In this document: piece after piece, positions 8,751 to 17,089 of the stretch
Layout: the number at the start of each line of letters is the position of its first letter
Numbering within the stretch: position 1 is the first letter of the stretch
From: an uncultured Oscillospiraceae bacterium
GTDB lineage: Bacteria > Bacillota > Clostridia > Oscillospirales > Acutalibacteraceae
DNA length: 64,000 bases
Reading direction: 5' to 3'
Assembly: GCA_900540865.1 (NCBI GenBank)
Contig: UQHH01000010.1
Coordinates: 1-64,000 of the forward strand
Position numbers and translations under genes: made by a program
The notes under the pieces: model-generated
Database searches by the model: none
Told to the model about the DNA's origin: nothing
What the model saw: only the letters and a program-made list of their open reading frames with translations

Positions 8751-9818
8751 TTAAGCCTGTACCTGCAAAAATTGTTCCTGTAAATAGTTGTATACGTCGT
8801 CCGGCAGGTTTGAGAAGAAGTAGCATTTGTCGAGGTACTCCTTGGGCGGATAGGCAAGCTCGTTGTTCCTTACCTCTTCATCCATCAAATCATAGGCCGC
8901 CTGGTTCGGTGTGGAATAGCCGATATACTCGGAATTCGCCTTGCCGACCTCCGGCTCCAGCATAAAGTTGATAAACTTTTCAGCAAGCGCCTTGTTTTTG
9001 CTCGTCTTCGGGATGCACATCGAATCGACGAACAGGTTAGAGCCTTCCTCCGGCAGCACGTAATCAAGATTTTCATTGTTGCTCATCATGGTTACAATAT
9101 CCCCGGCGTAATACGGCGCGAGCGCCGCCTGGTCGCCCTCCATTTCGGTAAAGACCTGGTCCATCACGTACTTTTTGAGCAACGGCTTCTGCTCACGCAG
9201 ATAATCGGCCGCCGTGTCGACGTCCTCCTTTGTCACGACGCCGGGGTCGATTCCCTTGAGCTTCATGGCAATTCCCATCGCGTCGCGGGAGTTATTGAAC
9301 ATCAGAATCTGGCCCTTGTATTCTTTGTCCCACAGGACGTCGAAGCTCTTCGGCTTCTCCTTTACCATTTCCTTGTTATAGACGAGCGCGACTACGCCCC
9401 AGGTGTACGGTACGCTGTACTTGTTTTCCTTGTCAAAATCAAGGTTTTTGTACTGCTCCATGACGTTTTTGTAGTTCGGGATATTGTTAAAATCGAGCGG
9501 CAGCAGCATATCCTCCGCGATAAGCTTGCCAATCATGTAATCGGACGGGATGATTACATCGTACGCGGAGCCGCTGTTTTTCAGGATGTTGTACATTTCC
9601 TCGTTCGTCTCGTAATTGGTATAGTTGACCTTAATGCCCGTCTGCTTTTCAAATTCCGCGATAACGTCCATCGAGCCGTCCTCGCCGTTGCTGATGTTCT
9701 CGCCCCAGTTATAGACGTTGATTTCCCCGGCGGATTCACCGGAGCCGCAGGACGCAAGCGTAAGCATACAGGCGCCGGTGAGCAGTACGCACAGCGCAAG
9801 GCAAAGTAATTTTTTCAT
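8751..9818 (-). CDS. potD: Spermidine/putrescine ABC transporter substrate-binding lipoprotein
   Basis: Extracellular solute-binding component (355 aa) of the polyamine importer, anchored as a lipoprotein through the lipobox LTLASC (Cys near residue 24). The mature part starts with INVYNWGENIS, and later carries YDVIIPSDYMIGKL, YSVPYTWGVVALVYN and AALAPYYAGDIVTMM, the typical PotD-type fold with acidic and aromatic ligand contacts. It is the last gene of potA-potB-potC-potD, with 49 bp between potC and potD. The exact polyamine cannot be told from sequence alone. Confidence 0.93.
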   Translation of the reverse strand: MKKLLCLALCVLLTGACMLTLASCGSGESAGEINVYNWGENISNGEDGSMDVIAEFEKQTGIKVNYTNYETNEEMYNILKNSGSAYDVIIPSDYMIGKLIAEDMLLPLDFNNIPNYKNVMEQYKNLDFDKENKYSVPYTWGVVALVYNKEMVKEKPKSFDVLWDKEYKGQILMFNNSRDAMGIAMKLKGIDPGVVTKEDVDTAADYLREQKPLLKKYVMDQVFTEMEGDQAALAPYYAGDIVTMMSNNENLDYVLPEEGSNLFVDSMCIPKTSKNKALAEKFINFMLEPEVGKANSEYIGYSTPNQAAYDLMDEEVRNNELAYPPKEYLDKCYFFSNLPDDVYNYLQEQFLQVQA

Positions 9819-9867
9819 GTTTTAGTTCCTCCCTCTTGTTTTTGGTTTATAAATTCACGCAAACACT

Positions 9868-10665
9868 TTAACGCGGCGCAGCCGCCTGTTTTTCGGCGCG
9901 CCTGTCGCGGACGTTCACGATGATTAATATCGTCAGGGTAATGACGAACAGAAGGGTGGAAAGCGCGTTGATGGTCGGAGAAACCCTCCTTCTGAGCATG
10001 GTATATATCTCGATAGGCAGCGTCTGGAACTGCGCGCCCCTGGTAAAATACGTAATGACGAAATCGTCCAGCGAATACGTAAAGGACATCAACAGCCCCG
10101 ACAGCACGCCCGGCAGGATTTCCGGCATGACCGCCTTAAAAAACGCCTGGCGCTGGTTGCAGCCCAAATCGAGCGCCGCCTCATACACGTTTTTGTCCAT
10201 CTGCCGCAGCTTTGGCATCACGTTTAAAATGACATACGGCGTACAAAAGCCAATATGCGCAATCAGCACCGTCCCAAAGCCCATTTCAAAGCCCAAAAGG
10301 CCGCCAGCGAACGCGAACAGCAGCATAAACGAAACGCCCGTGACGATTTCCGGGTTGATAATCGGGAAGTTCGACACATTGGTCAAAAGCGTTCTTTTAA
10401 TGCCCTTATAATTATAAAGGCCGATGGCCGCCGCCGTGCCGAGCACCGTCGCAATAAGGGACGCGAGCACCGCGATAATCAGCGTATTGTATAGGGACGA
10501 CATAATGGCGGAGCTATTGAAAAGCTCTGCGTACCATTTGAACGTGAAGCCCTTCCAAACCGAGGTTTTTCCGTCGTTGAAGGAATAAAGGATAAGCACA
10601 AAAATCGGCAGGTAGAGGAAGAGCATGACAAGCCCCACATAGATTTTTGAGGAAAGCTTCTTCAT
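9868..10665 (-). CDS. potC: Spermidine/putrescine ABC transporter permease PotC
   Basis: Inner-membrane permease subunit, 265 aa, with six hydrophobic segments. It has the ABC-permease cytoplasmic loop YEAALDLGCNQRQAFFKAVMPEILPG, the EAA motif that docks on the ATPase. PotC-type features include the C-terminal TLPIEIYTMLRRRVSPTINALS stretch. Its start codon overlaps the potB stop (ATGA), implying translational coupling. Confidence 0.94.
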   Translation of the reverse strand: MKKLSSKIYVGLVMLFLYLPIFVLILYSFNDGKTSVWKGFTFKWYAELFNSSAIMSSLYNTLIIAVLASLIATVLGTAAAIGLYNYKGIKRTLLTNVSNFPIINPEIVTGVSFMLLFAFAGGLLGFEMGFGTVLIAHIGFCTPYVILNVMPKLRQMDKNVYEAALDLGCNQRQAFFKAVMPEILPGVLSGLLMSFTYSLDDFVITYFTRGAQFQTLPIEIYTMLRRRVSPTINALSTLLFVITLTILIIVNVRDRRAEKQAAAPR

Positions 10666-11453
10666 ACGACCACCTCCTCGTCCCCGAAGCGGTTCATCAC
10701 AATCAGGAATATCAGAATAATGACCATCAGCGACAGCGACAGCGCCGAGCCGACGTTCTTGTCGCGCTGAAAGATATTTTCAATCACGTCGCCAATGAGC
10801 TTGTCGTTCGTGCCCCCCAGGTACTGGGACACCAAAAACGTACTGGCCGCCGGTACGAATACCATCGTGATGCCGGAGATGATGCCCGGCACGGAAAGCG
10901 GGAACACGACCTTGCCGAACACGCGCACGCTGTTCGAGCCCAGGTCCTGCGCCGCTTCAATCAGGCTATTGTCGATTTTTGTCATGACCGTGTAAATCGG
11001 CAGGACCATAAACGGCAGAAAGTTATAAACCATGCCCAAAACGACCGCGCCGCTGTTGCCCAAAAGCGCAACGTCAAGCCCCAGAAGCTTTACCCCCAGG
11101 TCGATTAAGCCGTCGTTTTGCAAAAGGAGTACCCACGCGTAAATACGCAGGATAAAGTTCATCCACATCGGCAGCATCAAAAGCATGACGAGCACCTTCT
11201 GCGAGCTTTTGCGCGCCCGCGCCGTAATAAAGGCGAGCGGATACGCAATGAGAAGGCAAATCACGGTGGAAAGCAGCGCAATCCACAGCGAGCGGATGAA
11301 TACGTCGGAATAATAAAGGCTGTCTATAAAGGGCTTTAAAGACACGCTGCCGCTGCTGTCGGTAAACGCGTAATAGACGACCATTCCAAGCGGGATAATC
11401 GTAAAAACGAGCATCCACAGAAGATAAGGGTAAGATGGCGCTTTTGATTTCAC
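10662..11453 (-). CDS. potB: Spermidine/putrescine ABC transporter permease PotB
   Basis: Second permease subunit, 263 aa, with six hydrophobic segments. The EAA loop reads IEAAQDLGSNSVRVFGKVVFPLSVPG. It overlaps potA upstream and potC downstream by four bases each, so the three genes form one tightly coupled operon. It would pair with PotC to form the translocation pore. Confidence 0.94.
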   Translation of the reverse strand: MKSKAPSYPYLLWMLVFTIIPLGMVVYYAFTDSSGSVSLKPFIDSLYYSDVFIRSLWIALLSTVICLLIAYPLAFITARARKSSQKVLVMLLMLPMWMNFILRIYAWVLLLQNDGLIDLGVKLLGLDVALLGNSGAVVLGMVYNFLPFMVLPIYTVMTKIDNSLIEAAQDLGSNSVRVFGKVVFPLSVPGIISGITMVFVPAASTFLVSQYLGGTNDKLIGDVIENIFQRDKNVGSALSLSLMVIILIFLIVMNRFGDEEVVV

Positions 11454-12865
11454 TGCAAAGCCACCTGCCCTTCCGCGGCAATTTCGGTGAACACCGCCTT
11501 ATCGAACCGGAAGCTCAGCTGCACGTACGTTGCAATCTGCTCGTCAAAATCGCTGCTCATCAGCCATTTATGCGCGTCGGTTTCCACAATAATTTCGTTA
11601 TGCTCGCCCTTCCAGATGACGGACTCGATATAGCCTTCCAAATCGCCCGTTCCGTCGCCCGCGATATACACGCCGTCGGGCGGCAGGACGATATGCAGCT
11701 TTGCAGCCTGGGGATAGCAGCGTCCCTTGACCGCAACGCTTTTCCCCTCTATCTCGATTTCCATGCTGTTTTCTTCTTCATTTGAGGACACAACCACCGC
11801 GTCGAACTCGTTGTTCGTGGTTGGGAACAGCTTATCCATAATATGAATATTGTCGGGCACGACCTCAATGCCGATTTCCGTACCCGGCTCTACGCTTTTG
11901 GTGTTGTGAATCAGCCACATGCAGCCGTTGACCGAAACGGACATCTCATAATGTACGCCCTTGAAGACCGTGTCCGTGACCGTACCGGAAAGCCTTGCGC
12001 CCTGCGGCTTTACAATCTCGACGTCCTCCGGGCGGATGACCACGTCGACCGGCCTGTTCTTGCCAAAGCCCTTGTCAACACACGGGAACTCCGCGCCGCC
12101 GATTTTCACGCGGCGGTCCTCAAGCATCACGCCGTTTAATATATTCGCCTCTCCGATAAAATCCGCGACAAAGGCGTTCGCCGGCTCGTTATAAATATCG
12201 ATAGGCGCGCCGATTTGCTCAATCTTGCCGTTGTTCATTACAACGACGGTGTCGGACATCGTCAGCGCTTCCTCCTGGTCGTGCGTCACGTAAACAAACG
12301 TCGTCTGCAGCTTCTGCTGCAAATTTTTCAGCTCAAGCTGCATGTCCTTCCTAAGCTTTAAATCGAGCGCGCCGAGCGGTTCGTCGAGCAGGAGCACCTG
12401 CGGCTCGCACACGAGCGCGCGCGCAATCGCAACGCGCTGCTGCTGCCCGCCGGAAAGCTTGCTGACAGGCCGTTTTTCGTAGCCCTTCAAATCGACGGTC
12501 GCAAGCATCTGCCTGACCTTCTTTTTTATTTCAGCCTCCGGCACCTTTTTAATCCGCAGGCCGAACGCCACGTTTTCAAATACGTTCAGATGGGGAAACA
12601 GCGCGTATTTCTGAAATACCGTGTTGACGTTGCGTTTATGCGGAGGCACCTGGTTCATGCGTTTGCCGTCAAAGTAAATTTCGCCCCGGTTCGGCTCCAG
12701 AAACCCTCCGATCAGGCGCAGCGTCGTCGTCTTGCCGCAGCCGCTCGGCCCGAGCAGCGTGACAAATTCCTTGTCCCTGATGTCAAGGTCGATTCCGTTT
12801 AAGATGACCTCGCCGTCAAATTCCACGTAAATATCCTTTAAGGATACGACAGTATTCTGGCTCAA
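11450..12865 (-). CDS. potA: Spermidine/putrescine ABC transporter ATPase PotA (C-terminally extended)
   Basis: ATP-binding subunit, 471 aa. Walker A is GPSGCGKTT, the signature LSGGQQQRVAIARAL and Walker B LLLDEPLGALD, followed by the H-loop YVTHDQEEA. A TOBE-type domain follows at about 270-345. Most PotA proteins end near 360-385 aa; here roughly 110 more residues form a second TOBE-like segment (VAVKGRCYPQAAKLHIVLPPDG to the end) after an acidic linker. TTG at 12865 is preferred because GGGGGTGGGG lies just before it. This is the first gene of the operon. Confidence 0.93.
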   Translation of the reverse strand: MSQNTVVSLKDIYVEFDGEVILNGIDLDIRDKEFVTLLGPSGCGKTTTLRLIGGFLEPNRGEIYFDGKRMNQVPPHKRNVNTVFQKYALFPHLNVFENVAFGLRIKKVPEAEIKKKVRQMLATVDLKGYEKRPVSKLSGGQQQRVAIARALVCEPQVLLLDEPLGALDLKLRKDMQLELKNLQQKLQTTFVYVTHDQEEALTMSDTVVVMNNGKIEQIGAPIDIYNEPANAFVADFIGEANILNGVMLEDRRVKIGGAEFPCVDKGFGKNRPVDVVIRPEDVEIVKPQGARLSGTVTDTVFKGVHYEMSVSVNGCMWLIHNTKSVEPGTEIGIEVVPDNIHIMDKLFPTTNNEFDAVVVSSNEEENSMEIEIEGKSVAVKGRCYPQAAKLHIVLPPDGVYIAGDGTGDLEGYIESVIWKGEHNEIIVETDAHKWLMSSDFDEQIATYVQLSFRFDKAVFTEIAAEGQVALQ

Positions 12866-12943
12866 ATCCCCACCCCCAAACAAAAATAAAAAGAATTTGC
12901 GTTCCCTTGCGCGTTACGCGTAAAGGAATCGCTCCAAGGTAAA

Positions 12944-12972
12944 AGTATATGAACATTTTGTCAATTTGTCAA
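12944..12972 (-). promoter_or_regulatory. Sigma-A promoter of potABCD
   Basis: TTGACA, a 17-bp spacer and TATACT on the minus strand, about 80 bp before the potA start. This is a near-consensus vegetative promoter. Confidence 0.85.
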
Positions 12973-13086
12973 TCCAAAAAAACAAAATAGTTTTTGTGAA
13001 AAAACCGCGTGAGGTTGGGAAGAATCCCGGTTTGCCCGAAAAGGGACAACTTGTACAAAGGAATTGTAAAATCTGAGATTTTTTCA

Positions 13087-13115
13087 TTGCGATTTTTGTG
13101 AAAATATCGTATGAT
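13087..13115 (+). promoter_or_regulatory. Promoter of the M14 peptidase gene
   Basis: TTGCGA, a 17-bp spacer and TATGAT lie 37 bp upstream of the start codon, with GAGGAGG following. Confidence 0.6.
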
Positions 13116-13151
13116 TGTTTTGGAAGATATATGAGGTGAGGAGGAAGCATT

Positions 13152-14996
13152 ATGAAAAAAATGATTGCCGCCGCATTGTGCGTCCTGCTGTGCGCGGGCG
13201 CCCTTTTAAACGCCTATGCCGCGCGGGAAAGAACGGGTAATCCTGTTAAGGATGCCTTTCAGGATTTTCTCGATACAAGCGGCAGGCTGGAGGAGCTGAA
13301 AAACCAGACCGAGCCACCCACGGAGGAAACGGTACCTACCCAGCCCCCTACAGACGTTCCGGTGGAATCGATTGTGTTTACTACGCCCGGCCGTATTTAC
13401 CTTTACCCGGAGCAAGCTTACAAGCTGGACGTTCTGGTTCTGCCCGAAAACGCCGCCGACCGCTCTGTCACGTTTGAAAGCAGCGGCAAAAATATTGCCG
13501 CCGTTGATGAAAGCGGCCAGGTTACCGCGAAAAATTATGGAACCGCGCAGATTACGGCCACAAGCCATAACGGTAAAACCGCTGCGTGCACGGTTGAGGT
13601 CGTCAAGCGCGCGGACAGCATCACGTTTCCGGGCGCGTCCTATACCATCGGCAAAGGAGAAAGCATTCGCCTTCCCGTCAGGTCTACCCCAGCGGACGCC
13701 TATATAAAGGGCCTGCAATTTTCCTCCTCCGACACGTCCGTTGCTTCCGTCGATAAAAACGGTACGGTCAAGGGGCTGAAAACTGGCAGCGTAACCATTA
13801 CCGCGGAAACGGAAAACCATCTAAAGGCAAGCTGCAAAATCAATGTAAAAAACGCGCCTGCTTCGATGACGCTCAACGTCACATCAAAAAAGCTTTTCAT
13901 CGGGCAGACGCTTGCGCTCAAGGCCACGCTCAATTCCGGCGCGGCTGGCAATATATTAAGCTATTCCTCCAGTAATCCCGCCGTCGCTTCTGTTGACAGC
14001 AAGGGCGTAATTACCTCTAAAACGCGCGGCTCGGCCGTCATCACCTGTAAGGCTTATAACGGCGTGAGCGCCAGCTGCACCATCACCTCACGCATCGTAA
14101 ATTATACAAAAGCCTATACCACTGACGAGGTAGCCCGCGACATTAAGCTGATTGCAAAGCAATACCCGGATGCCGTCACGGTATCCTCCGCCGGAAAGAG
14201 CACGCGCGGACAGGATTTAACGCTTGTAAAGCTCGGCCACGGGAACAAAAAGGCGCTGATTACAGGCGGCATCCATTCGCGCGAGCATCTGACCGTCACC
14301 TTTACGATGCTTTGCCTTGAGGAATACGCGGCGGCCTACTGCTCTAAAACGGGCGCTTACGGCGATTATAATATGAAGCAGCTGCTCGACAGCTACACGC
14401 TTTACATCGTACCGCTGATGAATCCCGACGGCATGGACGTAGTGACGAAGTTTACAAATCCGCTTTACAATTATACCGGCAGCCGCATGGAATTCAAATC
14501 CAATGCGAACGGCGTGAATTTAAACAGGAACTTCCCGTTTTACTGGGGCTCCATTACAGACGGCGGCATCAGTACACGCTATACCGATGCTCAAAAATAC
14601 AAGGGGCCTTCCGCCGGAAGCGAGGCGGAAACAAAGGCTATTATGAACCTGTGCAAACAAAACCGCTTTGAATGGCTCTTTTCCATGCACCTGCGCGGCA
14701 ATTGTATTTACTGGCGCGACAGCGCCAGCGGTACAATCCCGGGCGACTGGAATTTAACGCAGAAGCTTACAAACAAATGCGGTTACTGGGCGGTAGAGAC
14801 CTCTACCGCGGCAAACGACTACGGCGGCGGGCTTGAAAACTGGTTCCGCGGCGCGTACAAACGCCCCGGGCTTTGCATAGAGCTGGTACCATCGAATATT
14901 CCGTCCCCGACGGACAACTCGTCCTACCACCGCGACTATGTGAAAGCGACCAACTGGACGAAAACAAAGTATACCTTTGTACAGGGGATGCTTTGA
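13152..14996 (+). CDS. Secreted M14 zinc carboxypeptidase with bacterial Ig-like (Big2) repeats
   Basis: Exported protein of 614 aa. The order is signal peptide (residues 1-23), a Pro/Thr-rich linker, three Big2-type Ig-like repeats at about 70-315 (each with the VASVDxxGxVxxxxxGxxxITAxx pattern), and an M14 carboxypeptidase domain from about 325. Zinc ligands appear as GGIHSREHLT (HxxE) with a later candidate His in FSMHLRGN. The substrate-binding VNLNRNFP segment and the catalytic Glu in GLCIELVP are present. It probably trims peptides at the cell surface. It has its own promoter and terminator. Confidence 0.9.
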   Translation: MKKMIAAALCVLLCAGALLNAYAARERTGNPVKDAFQDFLDTSGRLEELKNQTEPPTEETVPTQPPTDVPVESIVFTTPGRIYLYPEQAYKLDVLVLPENAADRSVTFESSGKNIAAVDESGQVTAKNYGTAQITATSHNGKTAACTVEVVKRADSITFPGASYTIGKGESIRLPVRSTPADAYIKGLQFSSSDTSVASVDKNGTVKGLKTGSVTITAETENHLKASCKINVKNAPASMTLNVTSKKLFIGQTLALKATLNSGAAGNILSYSSSNPAVASVDSKGVITSKTRGSAVITCKAYNGVSASCTITSRIVNYTKAYTTDEVARDIKLIAKQYPDAVTVSSAGKSTRGQDLTLVKLGHGNKKALITGGIHSREHLTVTFTMLCLEEYAAAYCSKTGAYGDYNMKQLLDSYTLYIVPLMNPDGMDVVTKFTNPLYNYTGSRMEFKSNANGVNLNRNFPFYWGSITDGGISTRYTDAQKYKGPSAGSEAETKAIMNLCKQNRFEWLFSMHLRGNCIYWRDSASGTIPGDWNLTQKLTNKCGYWAVETSTAANDYGGGLENWFRGAYKRPGLCIELVPSNIPSPTDNSSYHRDYVKATNWTKTKYTFVQGML

Positions 14997-15000
14997 CAAA

Positions 15001-15033
15001 AATGAGGAGCCGTTATAGGCTCCTCATTTTTCA
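15001..15033 (+). terminator. Terminator after M14 peptidase
   Basis: AATGAGGAGCC and GGCTCCTCATT form the stem, followed by a T-run, right after the stop codon. Confidence 0.92.
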
Positions 15034-15059
15034 TCCTCTTTATTTTGTATGCAAGCGTA

Positions 15060-15128
15060 CGCTTTCTTGATTTTTTATAAAATTGTCAATCAAAAGAGGA
15101 GGAACCATTACGATGGTTCTCTCTTTTC
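15060..15128. repeat. GAACC hairpin with left-arm-like flank
   Basis: The hairpin AAGAGGAGGAACCAT / ATGGTTCTCTCTT is preceded by TTCTTGATTTTTTATAAAATTG, which resembles the outer flank of the repeated element described at 50991 and 57251. It may be a decayed end of that element. It lies beyond the trpB terminator. Confidence 0.45.
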
Positions 15129-15179
15129 TTTTTTGAAATGTTCCTGTTTCTTGGCTTTTTTAAAAAAATACGAACAAAA

Positions 15180-15214
15180 AGTAGAGGGGAACCATTAAAA
15201 CGGTTCCCCTCCAC
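15180..15214 (-). terminator. Terminator of trpB (GAACC-type hairpin)
   Basis: A near-perfect palindrome GAGGGGAACCATT / AACGGTTCCCCTC lies 13 bp past the trpB stop, with T-rich flank on the minus strand. Similar hairpins recur at other gene ends in this window. Confidence 0.75.
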
Positions 15215-15226
15215 TTCATATAAAGC

Positions 15227-16606
15227 TTAGTCCTGAACGCCCGGGATTTTCGGCAGGCCGTCAAAACCCTTTTTCAAGTCCTCATCCGTCGGGATATAAT
15301 CGTTCATTTTGCCTTCGTGGAAAGCGGCGTACGCCGTCATATCGAAGTAACCGGTTCCGGTCAGTCCGAACAGGATGGTCTTCTGCTCGCCCGTTTCCCT
15401 GCATTTAATTGCCTCATCAACCGCGGCGCGGATAGCATGAGCGGATTCCGGCGCGGGCAGAATTGTCTCAACCCTTGCGAACATGGTCGCGGCCTCGAAC
15501 ACCTTCGTCTGCTCGACGGAAACAGCGTCCATTAAGCCGTCATGATAGAGCTTTGAGAGAATCGGCGACATGCCGTGGTAGCGCAGTCCGCCAGCGTGGT
15601 TGGCAGACGGCATGAACCCGCTGCCGAGCGTATACATGCGCGCCATTGGGGTAATTTTGCCGGTATCGCAGAAATCGTAGGCGTATCTGCCCCTGGTAAA
15701 CGACGGACAGGACGCGGGCTCAACCGCGACGATGCGCGGGTCCGCCTTTCCGAGCAGCTTATCCTGCATAAACGGCGCAATCAATCCGCCGAGGTTTGAG
15801 CCGCCGCCCGCGCAGCCGATGACGACGTCCGGGTATTCATCGAGAATTTCCATCGCTTTTTTCGCTTCCAGGCCGATAATGGACTGGTGCAGCAGCACCT
15901 GGTTCAAGACGGAGCCGAGCACATATTTATAGCCTTCCGTCGAAACAGCCTTTTCGACCGCCTCAGATATGGCGCAGCCGAGGCTGCCCGAGGTATTCGG
16001 GTTTTCTTCCAGGATTTTGCGCCCGACCTGCGTCGTCGTGCTCGGGCTTGGGATGACGTTTGCGTCAAACGTTTCCATTACTGCTTTGCGGAACGGCTTC
16101 TGCTCATACGATACCTTGACCATATAAACGGTCAGCGGCAGATTGAAATAGGAGCACGCCTCGCTCAACGCCGTTCCCCACTGGCCTGCGCCCGTTTCGG
16201 TGGTCAAGCCTTTCAGTCCCTGGTCCTTCGCGTAATATGCCTGCGCGATTGCGGAATTGAGCTTATGGCTGCCGGAGGTGTTGTTGCCCTCAAACTTATA
16301 ATAAATTTTTGCGGGCGTTTTGAGCTCCTTTTCCAGATTGTACGCGCGAATCAGCGGGGACGGGCGGTACACCCTGTACATCTCCATAATTTCTTCGGGA
16401 ATGTCGACATAACGCGTCTGCGCGTCCATTTCCTGGTGAGCGAGCTTTTTGCAGAATACGGGGTATAAGTCCTCCTCTGTCGCCGGCTGCATTGTCGCCG
16501 GATTAATCATCGGGTCGGGCTGCTCTTTCATGTCCGCGCGCAGGTTATACCACTGCTTCGGGATTTGGTCCTCCGATAAATAAAACCTGTAAGGTATTTT
16601 TGCCAT
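15227..16606 (-). CDS. trpB: Tryptophan synthase beta subunit, TrpB2 type
   Basis: PLP enzyme (459 aa) joining indole and serine to make tryptophan. The Lys that binds PLP is in NTSGSHKLNSAIAQ and the phosphate-binding glycine loop is CAGGGSNLGG. The length of about 460 aa and the long N-terminal segment (YRFYLSEDQIPKQWYNLRADM) mark it as the TrpB2 subtype, which often works without TrpA. AAGGAGT lies before ATG 16606. No trpA or other trp gene is in the window, and the gene sits behind a Trp T-box. It may salvage free indole; that is inference. Confidence 0.92.
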   Translation of the reverse strand: MAKIPYRFYLSEDQIPKQWYNLRADMKEQPDPMINPATMQPATEEDLYPVFCKKLAHQEMDAQTRYVDIPEEIMEMYRVYRPSPLIRAYNLEKELKTPAKIYYKFEGNNTSGSHKLNSAIAQAYYAKDQGLKGLTTETGAGQWGTALSEACSYFNLPLTVYMVKVSYEQKPFRKAVMETFDANVIPSPSTTTQVGRKILEENPNTSGSLGCAISEAVEKAVSTEGYKYVLGSVLNQVLLHQSIIGLEAKKAMEILDEYPDVVIGCAGGGSNLGGLIAPFMQDKLLGKADPRIVAVEPASCPSFTRGRYAYDFCDTGKITPMARMYTLGSGFMPSANHAGGLRYHGMSPILSKLYHDGLMDAVSVEQTKVFEAATMFARVETILPAPESAHAIRAAVDEAIKCRETGEQKTILFGLTGTGYFDMTAYAAFHEGKMNDYIPTDEDLKKGFDGLPKIPGVQD

Positions 16607-16644
16607 GTTAAAGACTCCTTTCAGTTTAGAAAAGTAAATTAAAA

Positions 16645-16915
16645 TAAAAAAAGCTTCCGTCCACAAGGGACGAAAGCGAACTTCCGCGGTACCACCCAGA
16701 TTGATTATAAAAATCCTCCTGCTCCGCACGTCAAAAAACGCGCGCTTCCTTGATAACGGGTGAAGCTCCCGGCTTGGCTACTATACTGTTCACCTTGCCC
16801 TCGTAAGCCCATTCACCGCACAAACACCCGCCGCGCTTCCACCGTCCGCGGCTCTCTTAAGGGCATTCACCCTGCGGTTACTCCTCTTACTCTTTGGTTT
16901 ACCGGATGAAATTTT
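16645..16915 (-). promoter_or_regulatory. T-box riboswitch, tryptophan specifier
   Basis: Leader of trpB. Read on the minus strand, the T-box core GGGTGGTACCGCGG (16684-16697) is unmistakable. The Stem I region contains AGTAAGAGGAGTAACCGC and the AGAGAGCC motif. The specifier loop reads GAA-TGG-G with TGG at 16811-16809, the tryptophan codon. The intrinsic terminator GCTTTCGTCC / GGACGGAAGC with T7 lies at about 16645-16676, 40 bp before the gene. Uncharged tRNA-Trp should therefore turn on trpB. Confidence 0.95.
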
Positions 16916-17089
16916 CTTTATTGTACCCCTTCTTCTGCCGTTTGTCAACAATTTTTTTCAATAATATTGAAACAAACATGTAAAACCAATGTATAACCGC
17001 CTGTTTTTTTATTTTTACTGATAAAACAGCGCGGATTGCACAAACTAAGGCGAAGTATTTTACAAAATCCGGCAGAAAGGATTGACGCT

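Noticed and set aside
16645..16700. tRNA gene, suggested by conserved GGTACC and acceptor-like words
   Set aside because: The words belong to the T-box antiterminator core; no cloverleaf can be drawn. The only tRNA-like acceptor in the window is that of tmRNA.
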